Origin: Roseiarcus sp036489975
GTDB taxonomy: Bacteria; Pseudomonadota; Alphaproteobacteria; Rhizobiales; Beijerinckiaceae
Direction: 5' to 3'
Length of the DNA: 64,000 nucleotides
Assembly: GCA_036489975.1 (NCBI GenBank)
Contig: DASXES010000008.1
Location: 13,738 to 77,737, forward strand
Both the position numbers and the translations under genes were made by a program. The notes under the pieces are model-generated. The model did no database searches, was not told the DNA's origin, and saw only the letters and a list, made by a program, of their open reading frames with translations. Within the stretch, counting starts at the first letter, position 1. Every line of letters starts with the position of its first letter. Shown in pieces: positions 17,305 to 24,610 of this stretch.

Positions 17305-17898
17305 ATGGCCTTCACGCTGCCCGATCTGCCCTATCCGCACGATGCGCTGAAACCCTACATGTCGGCGGAAACCCTCGAATTTCACCACGACAAGCATCAT
17401 CTGGCCTATGTCAACAACGGCAACAACGCGCTCAAAGGAACCGAGTGGGAGGGGAAGCCCCTCGAGGAGATCGTCAAGGGTTCGTTCGGCAAGAACCCGG
17501 CCGTGTTCAACAACGCCGGCCAGCATTATAACCACATCCATTTCTGGAAATGGATGAAGCCGAACGCGAGCAACAAGATCCCCGGCGAACTCGAGAAGGC
17601 CTTGAAAGACTCGTTCGGCTCGATCGAAAAGGCGAAAGAGGACTTCATCCAGGGCGGCGTCACCCAGTTCGGCTCGGGCTGGTCGTGGCTCGCCGTCAAG
17701 GACGGCAAGGTTCAGGTGATGAAGACGCCGAACGGCGAGAACCCGCTCGTGCATGGCGCGAAACCGATCCTCGGCGTCGATGTGTGGGAGCACTCCTACT
17801 ACATCGACTATCGCAACCGTCGGCCCGATTATCTCAAGGCGTGGGCCGATCACCTCATCAACTGGGAATATGTGGCCGAGCTGTTCGGCGCGAAGTAG
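17305..17898 (+). CDS. sodB: Superoxide dismutase, Fe type
   Basis: A 197-residue Fe/Mn-family SOD. Metal ligands are visible in LEFHHDKHH, NAGQHYNHIHFW and DVWEHSYYIDY. The Gln of NAGQ at the second-shell position favours iron over manganese (Mn enzymes have Gly there). The ATG at 17305 is preceded by AAGGAG; upstream in-frame sequence to 17260 is dropped. It detoxifies superoxide in the cytoplasm. A palindromic repeat begins 13 bases after the stop and may end the transcript. Confidence 0.96.
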   Translation: MAFTLPDLPYPHDALKPYMSAETLEFHHDKHHLAYVNNGNNALKGTEWEGKPLEEIVKGSFGKNPAVFNNAGQHYNHIHFWKWMKPNASNKIPGELEKALKDSFGSIEKAKEDFIQGGVTQFGSGWSWLAVKDGKVQVMKTPNGENPLVHGAKPILGVDVWEHSYYIDYRNRRPDYLKAWADHLINWEYVAELFGAK

Positions 17899-17910
17899 CG
17901 GAATCGCCAT

Positions 17911-18000
17911 CGTCATTGCGAGCGAAGCGAAGCAATCCAGGAGTCGCAGGGCGCCCTACGGCTCCTGGATCGCCACGTCGCTTCGCTTCTCGCGATGACG
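17911..18000. repeat. REP-like palindromic repeat
   Basis: A 90-base imperfect palindrome: the left arm CGTCATTGCGAGCGAAGCGA is answered by a right arm ending CTTCTCGCGATGACG, and AATCCAGGAG by CTCCTGGATC near the loop. It belongs to the same general family (CGTCAT-GCGAG ... GATCCAG) as the copies at 21.6-22.3 kb. It lies just after sodB and could fold as a transcript-stabilising hairpin. Confidence 0.75.
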
Positions 18001-18022
18001 AGTAGGTCCGAAACGTTATGTC

Positions 18023-18394
18023 CTAGTCGGTCAGGTTCAGCGTTTTCTGCGTGCAGACATCGACGTCGGAAGCGTCCATCGTCTGACCGTCGGCGAAGGT
18101 TCCGTGCAGGTCGAGGCGGCAGTTGAAAGGCCGCGGCAGTTGGGCCGCCACGTGGCCGCCGGCCTTCAGCGGGCCCAGCACCTTCTTCCAGCTCGCTGAG
18201 CCGCTCATGGCCGCCTGCAGCTGAACGAGATCGGTCTTGCGCGCGTTCGTCACCATGATCGTGACCGTGGGCGCCGCGTCCGGCGTCTTCGCCCTGAGCT
18301 TGGTAGGGGGCGCCCCATTCTGGCCGAGCGCCGGCGCCGCGATCAGGCCACAGAGCGCCGCAGCCAACGCCACGGAAAATGCCGGTCTCGTCAT
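18023..18394 (-). CDS. Small secreted hypothetical protein
   Basis: A 123-residue protein. The start at 18394 (MTRPAFSVALAAALCGLIAAPALGQ) gives a signal peptide with cleavage after ALG; a nine-residue longer form is possible. The mature part has a conserved-looking VTIMVTNARKTDLVQLQ and two Cys (FNCRLDL and DVCTQK) likely bonded. No family recognised; periplasmic location inferred. Confidence 0.65.
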   Translation of the reverse strand: MTRPAFSVALAAALCGLIAAPALGQNGAPPTKLRAKTPDAAPTVTIMVTNARKTDLVQLQAAMSGSASWKKVLGPLKAGGHVAAQLPRPFNCRLDLHGTFADGQTMDASDVDVCTQKTLNLTD

Positions 18395-18437
18395 CAATCG
18401 CCTCCCGCGCTCACGCTCCACGGCTTCCGCCTCGCCA

Positions 18438-19058
18438 TCACATCTCGCGAGGGAATAGGGCGTCCTGCGGCGCGCGCTCGGCTGAGCGGCGCTCCGCCGC
18501 GGCGCGCAGCATCGGCAGCACGTCCTCGATTCGCTCCGCCACCAGGTAGCGCAGGTCGAAGCCTTCGCGGATGAAGCCCTGGAGGCGCATATGGGCGAAC
18601 AGCGCCAGCAGCGGGCGCCAGAAGCCGCCTATATCGGCGAGAAGGATCGGCTTCACGTGGCGATTGAGCTGCGCCCAGGTCAATTGCTCGACCAGTTCCT
18701 CCAGCGTGCCGGCCCCGCCCGGCAAGGCGACAAATGCGTCGGCGCGGTCGAACATCGCCTGCTTGCGCTCATGCATGGTGTCGACGACGACCATCTCCTG
18801 CGCCGCGGTCAGCGCGTGCTCCTTGCGGACGAGGAAATCCGGGATGATCCCGGTCACATAGCCGCCGGCCGCGAGCGTCGAGCGGGCGAGGCGCCCCATC
18901 AGCCCCTCGCCGCCGCCGCCGTAGACCAGGCCGACGCCGCCGGCCGCCAGCGCACGCCCAAGCTCTTCGGCCGCCTCGCCAAACCGCGCGTCGGCGCCGT
19001 TGCCCGACCCGCAATAGACGCAAACGTTCCGAATCGCGCTCATCTCTGACTTGCTCAT
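18438..19058 (-). CDS. LOG family protein (TIGR00730 type)
   Basis: A 206-residue Rossmann-like protein with VCVYCGSGNGAD near the start and the LOG signature LPGGAGTLEELVEQLTW, the catalytic PGGxGTxxE motif. Family members are cytokinin riboside 5'-monophosphate or nucleotide 5'-monophosphate phosphoribohydrolases. Met6 (19043) is an equally good start. Formerly misnamed lysine decarboxylase. Confidence 0.92.
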   Translation of the reverse strand: MSKSEMSAIRNVCVYCGSGNGADARFGEAAEELGRALAAGGVGLVYGGGGEGLMGRLARSTLAAGGYVTGIIPDFLVRKEHALTAAQEMVVVDTMHERKQAMFDRADAFVALPGGAGTLEELVEQLTWAQLNRHVKPILLADIGGFWRPLLALFAHMRLQGFIREGFDLRYLVAERIEDVLPMLRAAAERRSAERAPQDALFPREM

Positions 19059-19101
19059 GGCCGATTTGCCGCCCGCGGCCGGGCGCCGTCAAGCGAGGCG
19101 G

Positions 19102-20253
19102 TCACGCCTCCTCCAGTCCGATCTCGCGCAATATCTCCGCCTGATGCTCGCCGAGGTTCGGAGAACGTCGGTCAAGCGCAAGCGGATTGTCGCTCATCAG
19201 GATCGGAGAACGAAGGCCGGGCGTCCCTTGCGGCTCGATGCGCATGCCGCGCGCCTTGAACTGCGGATCGTCGAACAGGTCTGCGATCGTGTTGATCGGG
19301 CCGGCCGGAACGACGGCCTTCTCCAGCGCGGCGAGCAGGTCGTCGCGCTTCCATAGTACGGTTTTCGCGATGAGCGCGCGCTCCATCTCGTCCCGGTTCG
19401 TCACCCGCGCGGGGTTGGTCGCGAAAAGCGGGTCAAGCGCCATTCCCTCGAGCCCCAGCGCGCCGCAGAGCCGGGCGAACTGGCCGTCATTGCCGACCGC
19501 GATGATCAACCATCCGTCCGCGACAGGAAGCGTCTGGTAGGGCGCGAGATTGACATGGGCGTTGCCCATCCGCCTCGGCGATTTCCCGGACGCGAGATAG
19601 TTCATCGCCTGGTTGGCGAGCATCGTGGTCATCGAGTCGAACAGCGCAAGGTCAACATATTGTCCGCGCCCGGTCTTCTCGCGCGCGATCAGAGCCGCCT
19701 CGATGGCGATGACGCCATAAAGCCCCGTGAACAGATCGCTGATCGCGACGCCCGCCTTCTGCGGCGAGCCGTCCGGCTCGCCGGTGATGCTCATGATTCC
19801 GGACATACCCTGGACGAGGAAGTCATAGCCGGCGCGCTTCGCGTAAGGGCCCGTCTGTCCGAAGCCCGTCACCGAGCAATAGATGAGCCGCGGATTGAGC
19901 GCTTTCAGGCTGTCGTAGTCGAGGCCGAACTTCCTTAACCCCCCGACCTTGAAGTTCTCGATGAGCACGTCGGAGCGGGCCGCGAGCCTGCGCACGATCT
20001 CGCGCCCGCGCTCGGTCTTGAAATCGGCGACGATTGAGCGTTTTCCCCGATTGCACGAATGGAAATAGGCGGCGGACCGCTCGCCTTCGGTCTCGATGAA
20101 CGGGGGTCCCCAGGCGCGCGTCTCGTCGCCCTCGGGGCTCTCGACCTTGATGACGTCGGCGCCAAGGTCTGCGAGCGTCTGCCCGGCGGTCGGACCGGCG
20201 AGCACGCGCGCGAGTTCGAGAACGCGCAGGCCAGCGAGCGCGCTCGCGCTCAA
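19102..20253 (-). CDS. CaiB/BaiF family CoA-transferase
   Basis: A 383-residue class III CoA-transferase: LRVLELARVLAGPTAGQTLADLGADVIKVE at the N-terminus and the catalytic Asp region LFTGLYGVIAIEAAL. The start appears to be TTG at 20253, whose TTGA overlaps the stop of the upstream acyl-CoA dehydrogenase, implying coupling. Because that partner is GcdH-like, the best inference is succinyl-CoA:glutarate CoA-transferase activity, feeding glutaryl-CoA to GcdH. Confidence 0.9.
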   Translation of the reverse strand: MSASALAGLRVLELARVLAGPTAGQTLADLGADVIKVESPEGDETRAWGPPFIETEGERSAAYFHSCNRGKRSIVADFKTERGREIVRRLAARSDVLIENFKVGGLRKFGLDYDSLKALNPRLIYCSVTGFGQTGPYAKRAGYDFLVQGMSGIMSITGEPDGSPQKAGVAISDLFTGLYGVIAIEAALIAREKTGRGQYVDLALFDSMTTMLANQAMNYLASGKSPRRMGNAHVNLAPYQTLPVADGWLIIAVGNDGQFARLCGALGLEGMALDPLFATNPARVTNRDEMERALIAKTVLWKRDDLLAALEKAVVPAGPINTIADLFDDPQFKARGMRIEPQGTPGLRSPILMSDNPLALDRRSPNLGEHQAEILREIGLEEA

Positions 20254-21452
20254 AAGAACGCCTGCAGGCCGGTTTGCGCGCGCCCCAGGATCAGCGCGTG
20301 AACGTCGTGGGTGCCTTCATAGGTGTTGACCGTCTCGAGGTTCGAGAGATGGCGCATCACCTTGTATTCGATCTGGATGCCGTTGCCGCCGTGCATGTCG
20401 CGCGCGGCGCGTGCGATGTCGAGCGCGTCGCCGCAATTCGAGCGCTTGACGAGCGAGATCATCTCAGGCGCCGCGCGGCCCTCGTCCATGAGCCGCCCGA
20501 CCCTTAAAGACGCCTGAAGCCCGAGCGCGATCCTCGTTTGCATGTCGGCGAGCTTCTTCTGGAAGAGCTGGGTCTGGGCCAGCGGGCGGCCGAACTGCTT
20601 GCGGTCGAGGCCATATTGGCGCGCCGCATGCCAGCAATCCTCCGCCGCGCCCATCGCGCCCCACGAAATGCCGTAGCGGGCGCGGTTGAGGCAGCCGAAC
20701 GGACCTTTTAGCCCTGAGACATTGGGCAGAAGCGCGCTCTCGGGGACGTCGACATTGTCCATCACGATCTCGCCGGTGACGGAAGCGCGCAGGGAGAGCT
20801 TGCCCTCGATCTTGGGCGCGGAGAGCCCTTTCATGCCCTTTTCGAGGATGAAGCCGCGAATCTTGTCGCCATGCGCGCGCGACCTCGCCCAGACGACAAA
20901 GACGTCGGCGATCGGGGCGTTGCTGATCCACATTTTCGAGCCGATCAGGCGATAGCCGCCGTCGATTTTTTCCGCCCGCGTCATCATGCCGCCGGGATCG
21001 GAGCCGGCGTTCGGCTCGGTCAGGCCGAAGCAGCCGATCAATTCGCCGCGCGCGAGGCCCGGCAGGTATTTTTTATGCTGATCGGAATCGCCATAGGCGT
21101 GGATCGGGTACATCACGAGCGAAGACTGCACGCTCATCATCGAGCGGAAGCCCGAATCGACGCGCTCGACCTCGCGCGCAACGAGGCCGTAGGCGACATA
21201 GCCTGCGCCGGCGCAACCGAATTCCTCCGGCAACGTCACCCCGAGCAGGCCCTTTTCACCCATCAGCCGGAACAGCTTCGGGTCGGTCTTCTCCTCGAGA
21301 TAGGCCTTCTGGATGCGGGGCGCGAGTTCACTCGCGGCGAACTCGCGCGCCGTATCGCGGATCATCCGCTCGTCTTCGGTGATCTGGCCCTCGATGAGGA
21401 GGGGATCGTCCCATTGGAAGGGGCCGAGATCGGGTCCGTGAAAGCCACTCAT
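20250..21452 (-). CDS. gcdH: Glutaryl-CoA dehydrogenase
   Basis: A 400-residue acyl-CoA dehydrogenase. The C-terminal NTYEGTHDVHALILGRAQTG closely matches glutaryl-CoA dehydrogenases, with the catalytic Glu in YEGT; FGLTEPNAGSDPGGM is the FAD/substrate loop. It oxidises and decarboxylates glutaryl-CoA to crotonyl-CoA in lysine, tryptophan or benzoyl-CoA degradation. First gene of a two-gene operon with the CoA-transferase. Confidence 0.92.
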   Translation of the reverse strand: MSGFHGPDLGPFQWDDPLLIEGQITEDERMIRDTAREFAASELAPRIQKAYLEEKTDPKLFRLMGEKGLLGVTLPEEFGCAGAGYVAYGLVAREVERVDSGFRSMMSVQSSLVMYPIHAYGDSDQHKKYLPGLARGELIGCFGLTEPNAGSDPGGMMTRAEKIDGGYRLIGSKMWISNAPIADVFVVWARSRAHGDKIRGFILEKGMKGLSAPKIEGKLSLRASVTGEIVMDNVDVPESALLPNVSGLKGPFGCLNRARYGISWGAMGAAEDCWHAARQYGLDRKQFGRPLAQTQLFQKKLADMQTRIALGLQASLRVGRLMDEGRAAPEMISLVKRSNCGDALDIARAARDMHGGNGIQIEYKVMRHLSNLETVNTYEGTHDVHALILGRAQTGLQAFF

Positions 21453-21588
21453 CGAAACGTCTCCCGCGTTCCGCCGCGTTGGCCCGGGCGGAACTTGCTC
21501 GTCAGTTCTATTCGCCGCGCCGGGCGCCGTCGAGGCGGGGGCGGAGTCGCACCCGGAGCCATCGCCGGACCTGTCGCGGATCCAACGC

Positions 21589-21630
21589 CGTCATCGCGAG
21601 CCTGAGCGCAGCGAGGGCGTGGCGATCCAG
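21589..21630. repeat. Left arm of palindromic element containing the GIY-YIG gene
   Basis: Forty-two bases nearly identical to the left arm of the intact copies starting at 22019 and 22173. Shared sequence extends about 20 bases further left of the copy at 22173 (CGCGGATCCAACGC in both) and right into the loop (GGGCGCAGG, shared with the 22019 copy). After that the sequence switches to the GIY-YIG gene. Confidence 0.8.
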
Positions 21631-21686
21631 GGGCAGTGGGGCGCAGGCGGTTGCTTTGGTTCGCCGGCCATTTATCGTCGGAAAGC

Positions 21687-21977
21687 GTGAAACGCCCGTT
21701 CGTCTACATCATGGCCAGCCGACGCAACGGCACGCTCTATGTCGGCGTGACATCCGATCTTGCGCGCCGAACCGCAGAGCACCGCGAAGGCGCAATTCAT
21801 GGGTTCACAAAGCGCTACGGCTGCAAGCGGCTCGTATGGATGGAGCCACATGATCGGATGGAGGAAGCCATCGCGCGGGAAAAGCAGATCAAGGCGGGCA
21901 GCCGAAAAGACAAGCTCGCTTTGATCGAGCGCGACAATCCGCTGTGGAATGACCTGTATGAGATTCTGAATGCGTGA
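21687..21977 (+). CDS. GIY-YIG nuclease family protein
   Basis: A 96-residue single-domain GIY-YIG endonuclease (UPF0213/YhbQ-like). The motif is VYIMASRRNGTLYVGVTSDL, with the catalytic Arg in ARRTAEHREG and the Glu in AIAREKQIK; it ends NPLWNDLYEIL. GTG at 21687 gives the family's usual N-terminus; an in-frame ATG at 21636 would add 17 residues that run back towards repeat sequence. The gene occupies the loop of a REP-like palindrome: the left arm is about 57 bases upstream and the stop codon abuts the right arm, suggesting a mobile or repeat-associated nuclease. Confidence 0.88.
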   Translation: MKRPFVYIMASRRNGTLYVGVTSDLARRTAEHREGAIHGFTKRYGCKRLVWMEPHDRMEEAIAREKQIKAGSRKDKLALIERDNPLWNDLYEILNA

Positions 21978-22003
21978 GCCCTCTCGGGCTCCTCACGATA
22001 ACG
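21976..22003. repeat. Right arm of palindromic element containing the GIY-YIG gene
   Basis: The sequence GAGCCCTCTCGGGCTCCTCA and the following CGATAACG correspond to the outer part of the right arm of the copies ending at 22125 and 22271. The inner right-arm segment (CTCTGGATCGCCGCGTC) present in those copies is missing and is replaced by the end of the GIY-YIG gene, whose stop codon overlaps the arm. Confidence 0.75.
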
Positions 22004-22018
22004 CGGTTGCGGGATGAT

Positions 22019-22125
22019 CGTCATCGCGAGCCTGAGCGCAGCGAGGGCCTGGCGATCCAGGAGGACGTAGGGCGCAGGACGGCTCTGGATCGCCGCGTCG
22101 CCCTCTCGGGCTCCTCGCGATGACG
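22019..22125. repeat. REP-like palindromic repeat, gene-less copy A
   Basis: A 107-base palindrome: outer arms CGTCATCGCGAG / CTCGCGATGACG (12 bases perfect), inner arms GGCGATCCAG / CTGGATCGCC (10 bases perfect), about 23-base loop. It lies 15 bases after the right arm of the GIY-YIG element. Confidence 0.85.
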
Positions 22126-22172
22126 GGGTCTTGCCGCCAGAGGACGCGGGTGACCTGACGCGGATCCAACGC

Positions 22173-22271
22173 CGTCATCGCGAGCCTGAGCGCAGCGAAG
22201 GCGTGGCGATCCAGAGGGCGTAGGACGGCTCTGGATCGCCGCGTCGCCCTTTCGGGCTCCTCGCGATGACG
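22173..22271. repeat. REP-like palindromic repeat, gene-less copy B
   Basis: A 99-base copy with the same outer and inner arms as the repeat at 22019 and a shorter loop. The preceding about 20 bases match those before the left arm at 21589, so the unit is larger than the palindrome itself. Confidence 0.85.
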
Positions 22272-22314
22272 GGGTTGTTAGCCCGAGAGGCGCGATGACT
22301 TGTCTCGCGTTTTG

Positions 22315-22347
22315 TTGACAAAATCAGAATATGCAATACTGTATTCT
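22315..22347 (+). promoter_or_regulatory. Orphan promoter/operator resembling a toxin-antitoxin control site
   Basis: TTGACA (22315-22320), 16-base spacer, TACTGT (22337-22342). Two nested inverted repeats cover the -10: AATACTGTATT (22335-22345, perfect about a central T) and AGAATA/TATTCT (22326-22331 and 22342-22347). Arrangement like autoregulated antitoxin promoters; it precedes only a broken reading frame. Confidence 0.45.
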
Positions 22348-22365
22348 TTTTGACGGAATTAATCC

Positions 22366-22413
22366 ATGCCGGAACCAAAATCCGCCGCGAAAGGAGAGCG
22401 GAACGCCAGAATG
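22366..22413 (+). pseudogene. Possible remnant of an antitoxin gene
   Basis: An ATG 18 bases after the operator-like site opens with MPEPKSAAKGERNARM, which resembles the N-terminus of DUF1778/TacA-type antitoxins (basic lead ending in ER.ARM before the first RHH strand). Right after this the frame continues as composition-driven Arg-rich sequence with no family features, so only the first 16 codons look genuine. Weak evidence, based on resemblance of a short segment plus its position. Confidence 0.3.
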
Positions 22414-22674
22414 CGCCGCCTTTGCACTGGACGATCATCGCAGGGGATCGGGCGGGCGCAGGCGGACGCCTCTCGCCCCATGGGCGCTCGCGACGATTGT
22501 TCGCGGTCCGGCCCGTCCGAACGGAGTGGACGACTCCGTCCCCGGTCCAGGGCGCCTGGAGGGCGCGGAAATCCAGCCGCGACGGCCGGCCAGCCACAAC
22601 CTGGCGCGCGAGTGAGGCGCGGGGAATTTATTTTTGCTTTTTTCTCGCGCAACCCTTTGAAAAGGCCCGATTCC

Positions 22675-22724
22675 ACCAAACAAATCAAGCAAAAAACAAA
22701 CATATTTGCTTGGATTTGTTTGGT
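22675..22724. repeat. Long AT-rich hairpin
   Basis: ACCAAACAAATC + AAGCAAA (22675-22693) pairs with TTTGCTT + GATTTGTTTGGT (22705-22724) with one bulged G (22712) and an 11-base A-rich loop. Further TTTTGCTTGG copies follow to 22744. Surrounding DNA is strongly GC-rich, so this island stands out. Not followed by a simple T-tract terminator for a known gene. Confidence 0.7.
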
Positions 22725-22846
22725 TTTTGCTTGGTTTTGCTTGGAGCGAATTCGCGCTCTGGTTGAATCCGGTCGCCTTGCGCGGAACCGTGCCCGTTCC
22801 GTGATATCAGTCCTCATCGTCCACCTCCGCCCGCGGTTCCTCCCCC

Positions 22847-24133
22847 ATGCAAAACGATCCGCTCTCGCACGGCCTCTGGGAAATGACCGCTCCCGCCGCG
22901 CCGCCAACCTCGCCGCTGAAAGGCGAGGTTCGCGCCGACGTGGCGGTCGTCGGTGGCGGCTATACCGGGCTCTCGACGGCGCTGCATCTGGCCGAGGCGG
23001 GCGCGAAGGTCGTCGCACTGGAGGCAGTCGAGATCGGCTTCGGCGGCGCGGGGCGCAACGTCGGCCTGGTCAACGCCGGCATGTGGCTCGCGCCCGACGA
23101 GATCGTGAAAAGGCTCGGCTCGGACTATGGCGAGCGGCTGCTCGATCTGCTCGGCGGGAGCCCGGCGGAAGTCTACGCCATGGTCGACAAGCACGGCATC
23201 GACTGCGAACTCGTGAGGAACGGCACGCTGCACTGCGCCGTGGGAAGTTCTGGGCTGGCCAAGATCGGCGAACGCGCGCGGCAATGGGGCGCGCGCGGGG
23301 CTCCGGTGAAGGTGCTTGGCCGCGAGGAGACGGCGCGGCGCATCGGCGTCGACATCTATGCGGGCTCGCTCATCGATTCGCGCGCCGGCACCATCCAGCC
23401 GCTGGCTTACGCGCGCGGACTGGCCCGCGCCGCGATCGCCGCGGGCGCGGCAATCCACACGCGAAGCCCGGTGCGCTCGGCCGAGCGGGCCGCCAAGGTG
23501 TGGCGGCTCACAGCGGGCGAAGGGACGGTCGCGGCCGACTGGGTGGTCGTCGCGACTGACGCCTACGCGGAAGGGAGCCCGTGGCCTCAGGGCAAGCGGG
23601 AGCAAGTCCGCGTGCCCTACTTCAACTTCGCCACGCGGCCGCTTGCGCCTGAACTCAGGGCCTCGATCCTCCCCGGCCGCGAGGGCTGCTGGGATACGCG
23701 CCTCATCATGAGCTCGTTCCGCTTCGACCGCGCGGGCCGGCTTCTGTTCGGGAGCATCGGCGCCTTGCGTCTCGCCGGTCTCGAGGTCCACCGCGCCTGG
23801 GCCGCGCGCGCGGTCAGGAAGACATTTCCGCAAATTGGTCAGGTCGAGTTCGAGGCGCAATGGTACGGCATGATGGGGATGACGGCGAATGCGCTGCCGC
23901 GCTTCCACCGCCTCGCTCCCAACGTCGTGACCTTCTGCGGCTATAACGGACGGGGCATCGGCGCCGGCACCGTGTTCGGACGCATTCTTGCCGACCACAT
24001 CCGGGGCAAGACGAGCGAGCAAGACCTGCCGCTGCCGGTCACCGAGCCGGACGCACCCGCGCTGCCGGCCGCGAAGGAGGCGTATTACGAGGCCGGCGCC
24101 CAGATCGCCCATGCCGTCGGAGCCTGGCTTTGA
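22847..24133 (+). CDS. FAD-dependent oxidoreductase (DAO family)
   Basis: A 428-residue flavoprotein with the dinucleotide motif ADVAVVGGGYTGLSTALHLAEAGAKVVALE at about 27-56 and a C-terminal GYNGRGIGAGTVFGR flavin motif. It is of the D-amino acid oxidase/PuuB (gamma-glutamylputrescine oxidase-like) group, oxidising an amine or amino acid. Monocistronic, preceded by the repeat-rich stretch and followed by the cold-shock gene with its own promoter. Confidence 0.9.
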   Translation: MQNDPLSHGLWEMTAPAAPPTSPLKGEVRADVAVVGGGYTGLSTALHLAEAGAKVVALEAVEIGFGGAGRNVGLVNAGMWLAPDEIVKRLGSDYGERLLDLLGGSPAEVYAMVDKHGIDCELVRNGTLHCAVGSSGLAKIGERARQWGARGAPVKVLGREETARRIGVDIYAGSLIDSRAGTIQPLAYARGLARAAIAAGAAIHTRSPVRSAERAAKVWRLTAGEGTVAADWVVVATDAYAEGSPWPQGKREQVRVPYFNFATRPLAPELRASILPGREGCWDTRLIMSSFRFDRAGRLLFGSIGALRLAGLEVHRAWAARAVRKTFPQIGQVEFEAQWYGMMGMTANALPRFHRLAPNVVTFCGYNGRGIGAGTVFGRILADHIRGKTSEQDLPLPVTEPDAPALPAAKEAYYEAGAQIAHAVGAWL

Positions 24134-24159
24134 GCGCCTTCGCACGGAGAGCGGCTGTC

Positions 24160-24188
24160 TTGATTTAAACACCCTGTCTAGCTATCAA
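24160..24188 (+). promoter_or_regulatory. Candidate promoter of the cold-shock gene
   Basis: TTGATT (24160-24165), 17-base spacer, TATCAA (24183-24188). It would give a 5' untranslated region of roughly 130 bases before the cold-shock ATG, consistent with the long structured leaders of cspA-type genes. CTTGAT and ATCAAG within it also form an inverted repeat. Confidence 0.5.
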
Positions 24189-24323
24189 GTTTCCTATCGA
24201 TGTCGGAGTGACGACTCGACTCCCGCGTCTTGCGGCGCGCGACGAGGAAGCCTTCCGCGCAGTGATAGCGGACTGGCGACGCCCGGCCGCTCCTTCTCAA
24301 CTTGTTCTACAGGACTTCCTCTA

Positions 24324-24533
24324 ATGGCTACGGGAACCGTCAAATGGTTCAACGCAACGAAGGGCTTTGGATTCATCCAGCCCGATGATGGCGGCAAGGA
24401 CGTATTTGTCCACATCAGCGCCGTTGAGCGCGCGGGGCTCAGCGATCTCAGCGAAGGGCAGAAGGTCGCCTATGAGATTGTCGCCGACAAGCGCACGGGA
24501 CGCTCCTCAGCTGGCAACCTCACGGTCGCCTGA
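24324..24533 (+). CDS. cspA: Cold-shock protein (CspA family)
   Basis: A 69-residue cold-shock domain with both RNA-binding motifs, KGFGFIQPD (RNP1) and VFVHISAV (RNP2), starting MATGTVKWFNATKG. It binds single-stranded nucleic acid and prevents mRNA secondary structure. It has a long 5' leader and is followed by a strong intrinsic terminator, so it is probably a single-gene transcript. The open frame from 23988 overlaps the upstream gene and is not used. Confidence 0.96.
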   Translation: MATGTVKWFNATKGFGFIQPDDGGKDVFVHISAVERAGLSDLSEGQKVAYEIVADKRTGRSSAGNLTVA

Positions 24534-24561
24534 CCCAATTCACGCAAATATGACTCTCACC

Positions 24562-24592
24562 AGCCCCGGCCGAAACGGCTCGGGGCTTTTTT
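24562..24592 (+). terminator. Intrinsic terminator after cspA
   Basis: AGCCCCG-GCCG-AAA-CGGC-T-CGGGGCT forms an 11-bp stem with one bulge and a three-base loop, immediately followed by six T. Classic rho-independent terminator 28 bases after the stop. Confidence 0.9.
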
Positions 24593-24610
24593 GTGGCTGG
24601 CCCGTCCTCG

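Larger units (their letters stand above)
22272..22846. other. Non-coding stretch with orphan promoter and AT-rich hairpin
   Basis: About 575 bases without a convincing intact gene between the palindromic repeats and the DAO oxidoreductase. It holds a promoter/operator-like site followed by a short antitoxin-like fragment (22315-22413), GC-rich sequence of no recognised content, then a sharply AT-rich island with a long hairpin (22675-22724). Confidence 0.6.

Noticed and set aside
22366..23559. 397-codon plus-strand ORF
   Set aside because: After the first 16 codons it is Arg/Gly-rich composition sequence, crosses the AT-rich hairpin and overlaps the DAO oxidoreductase in another frame.
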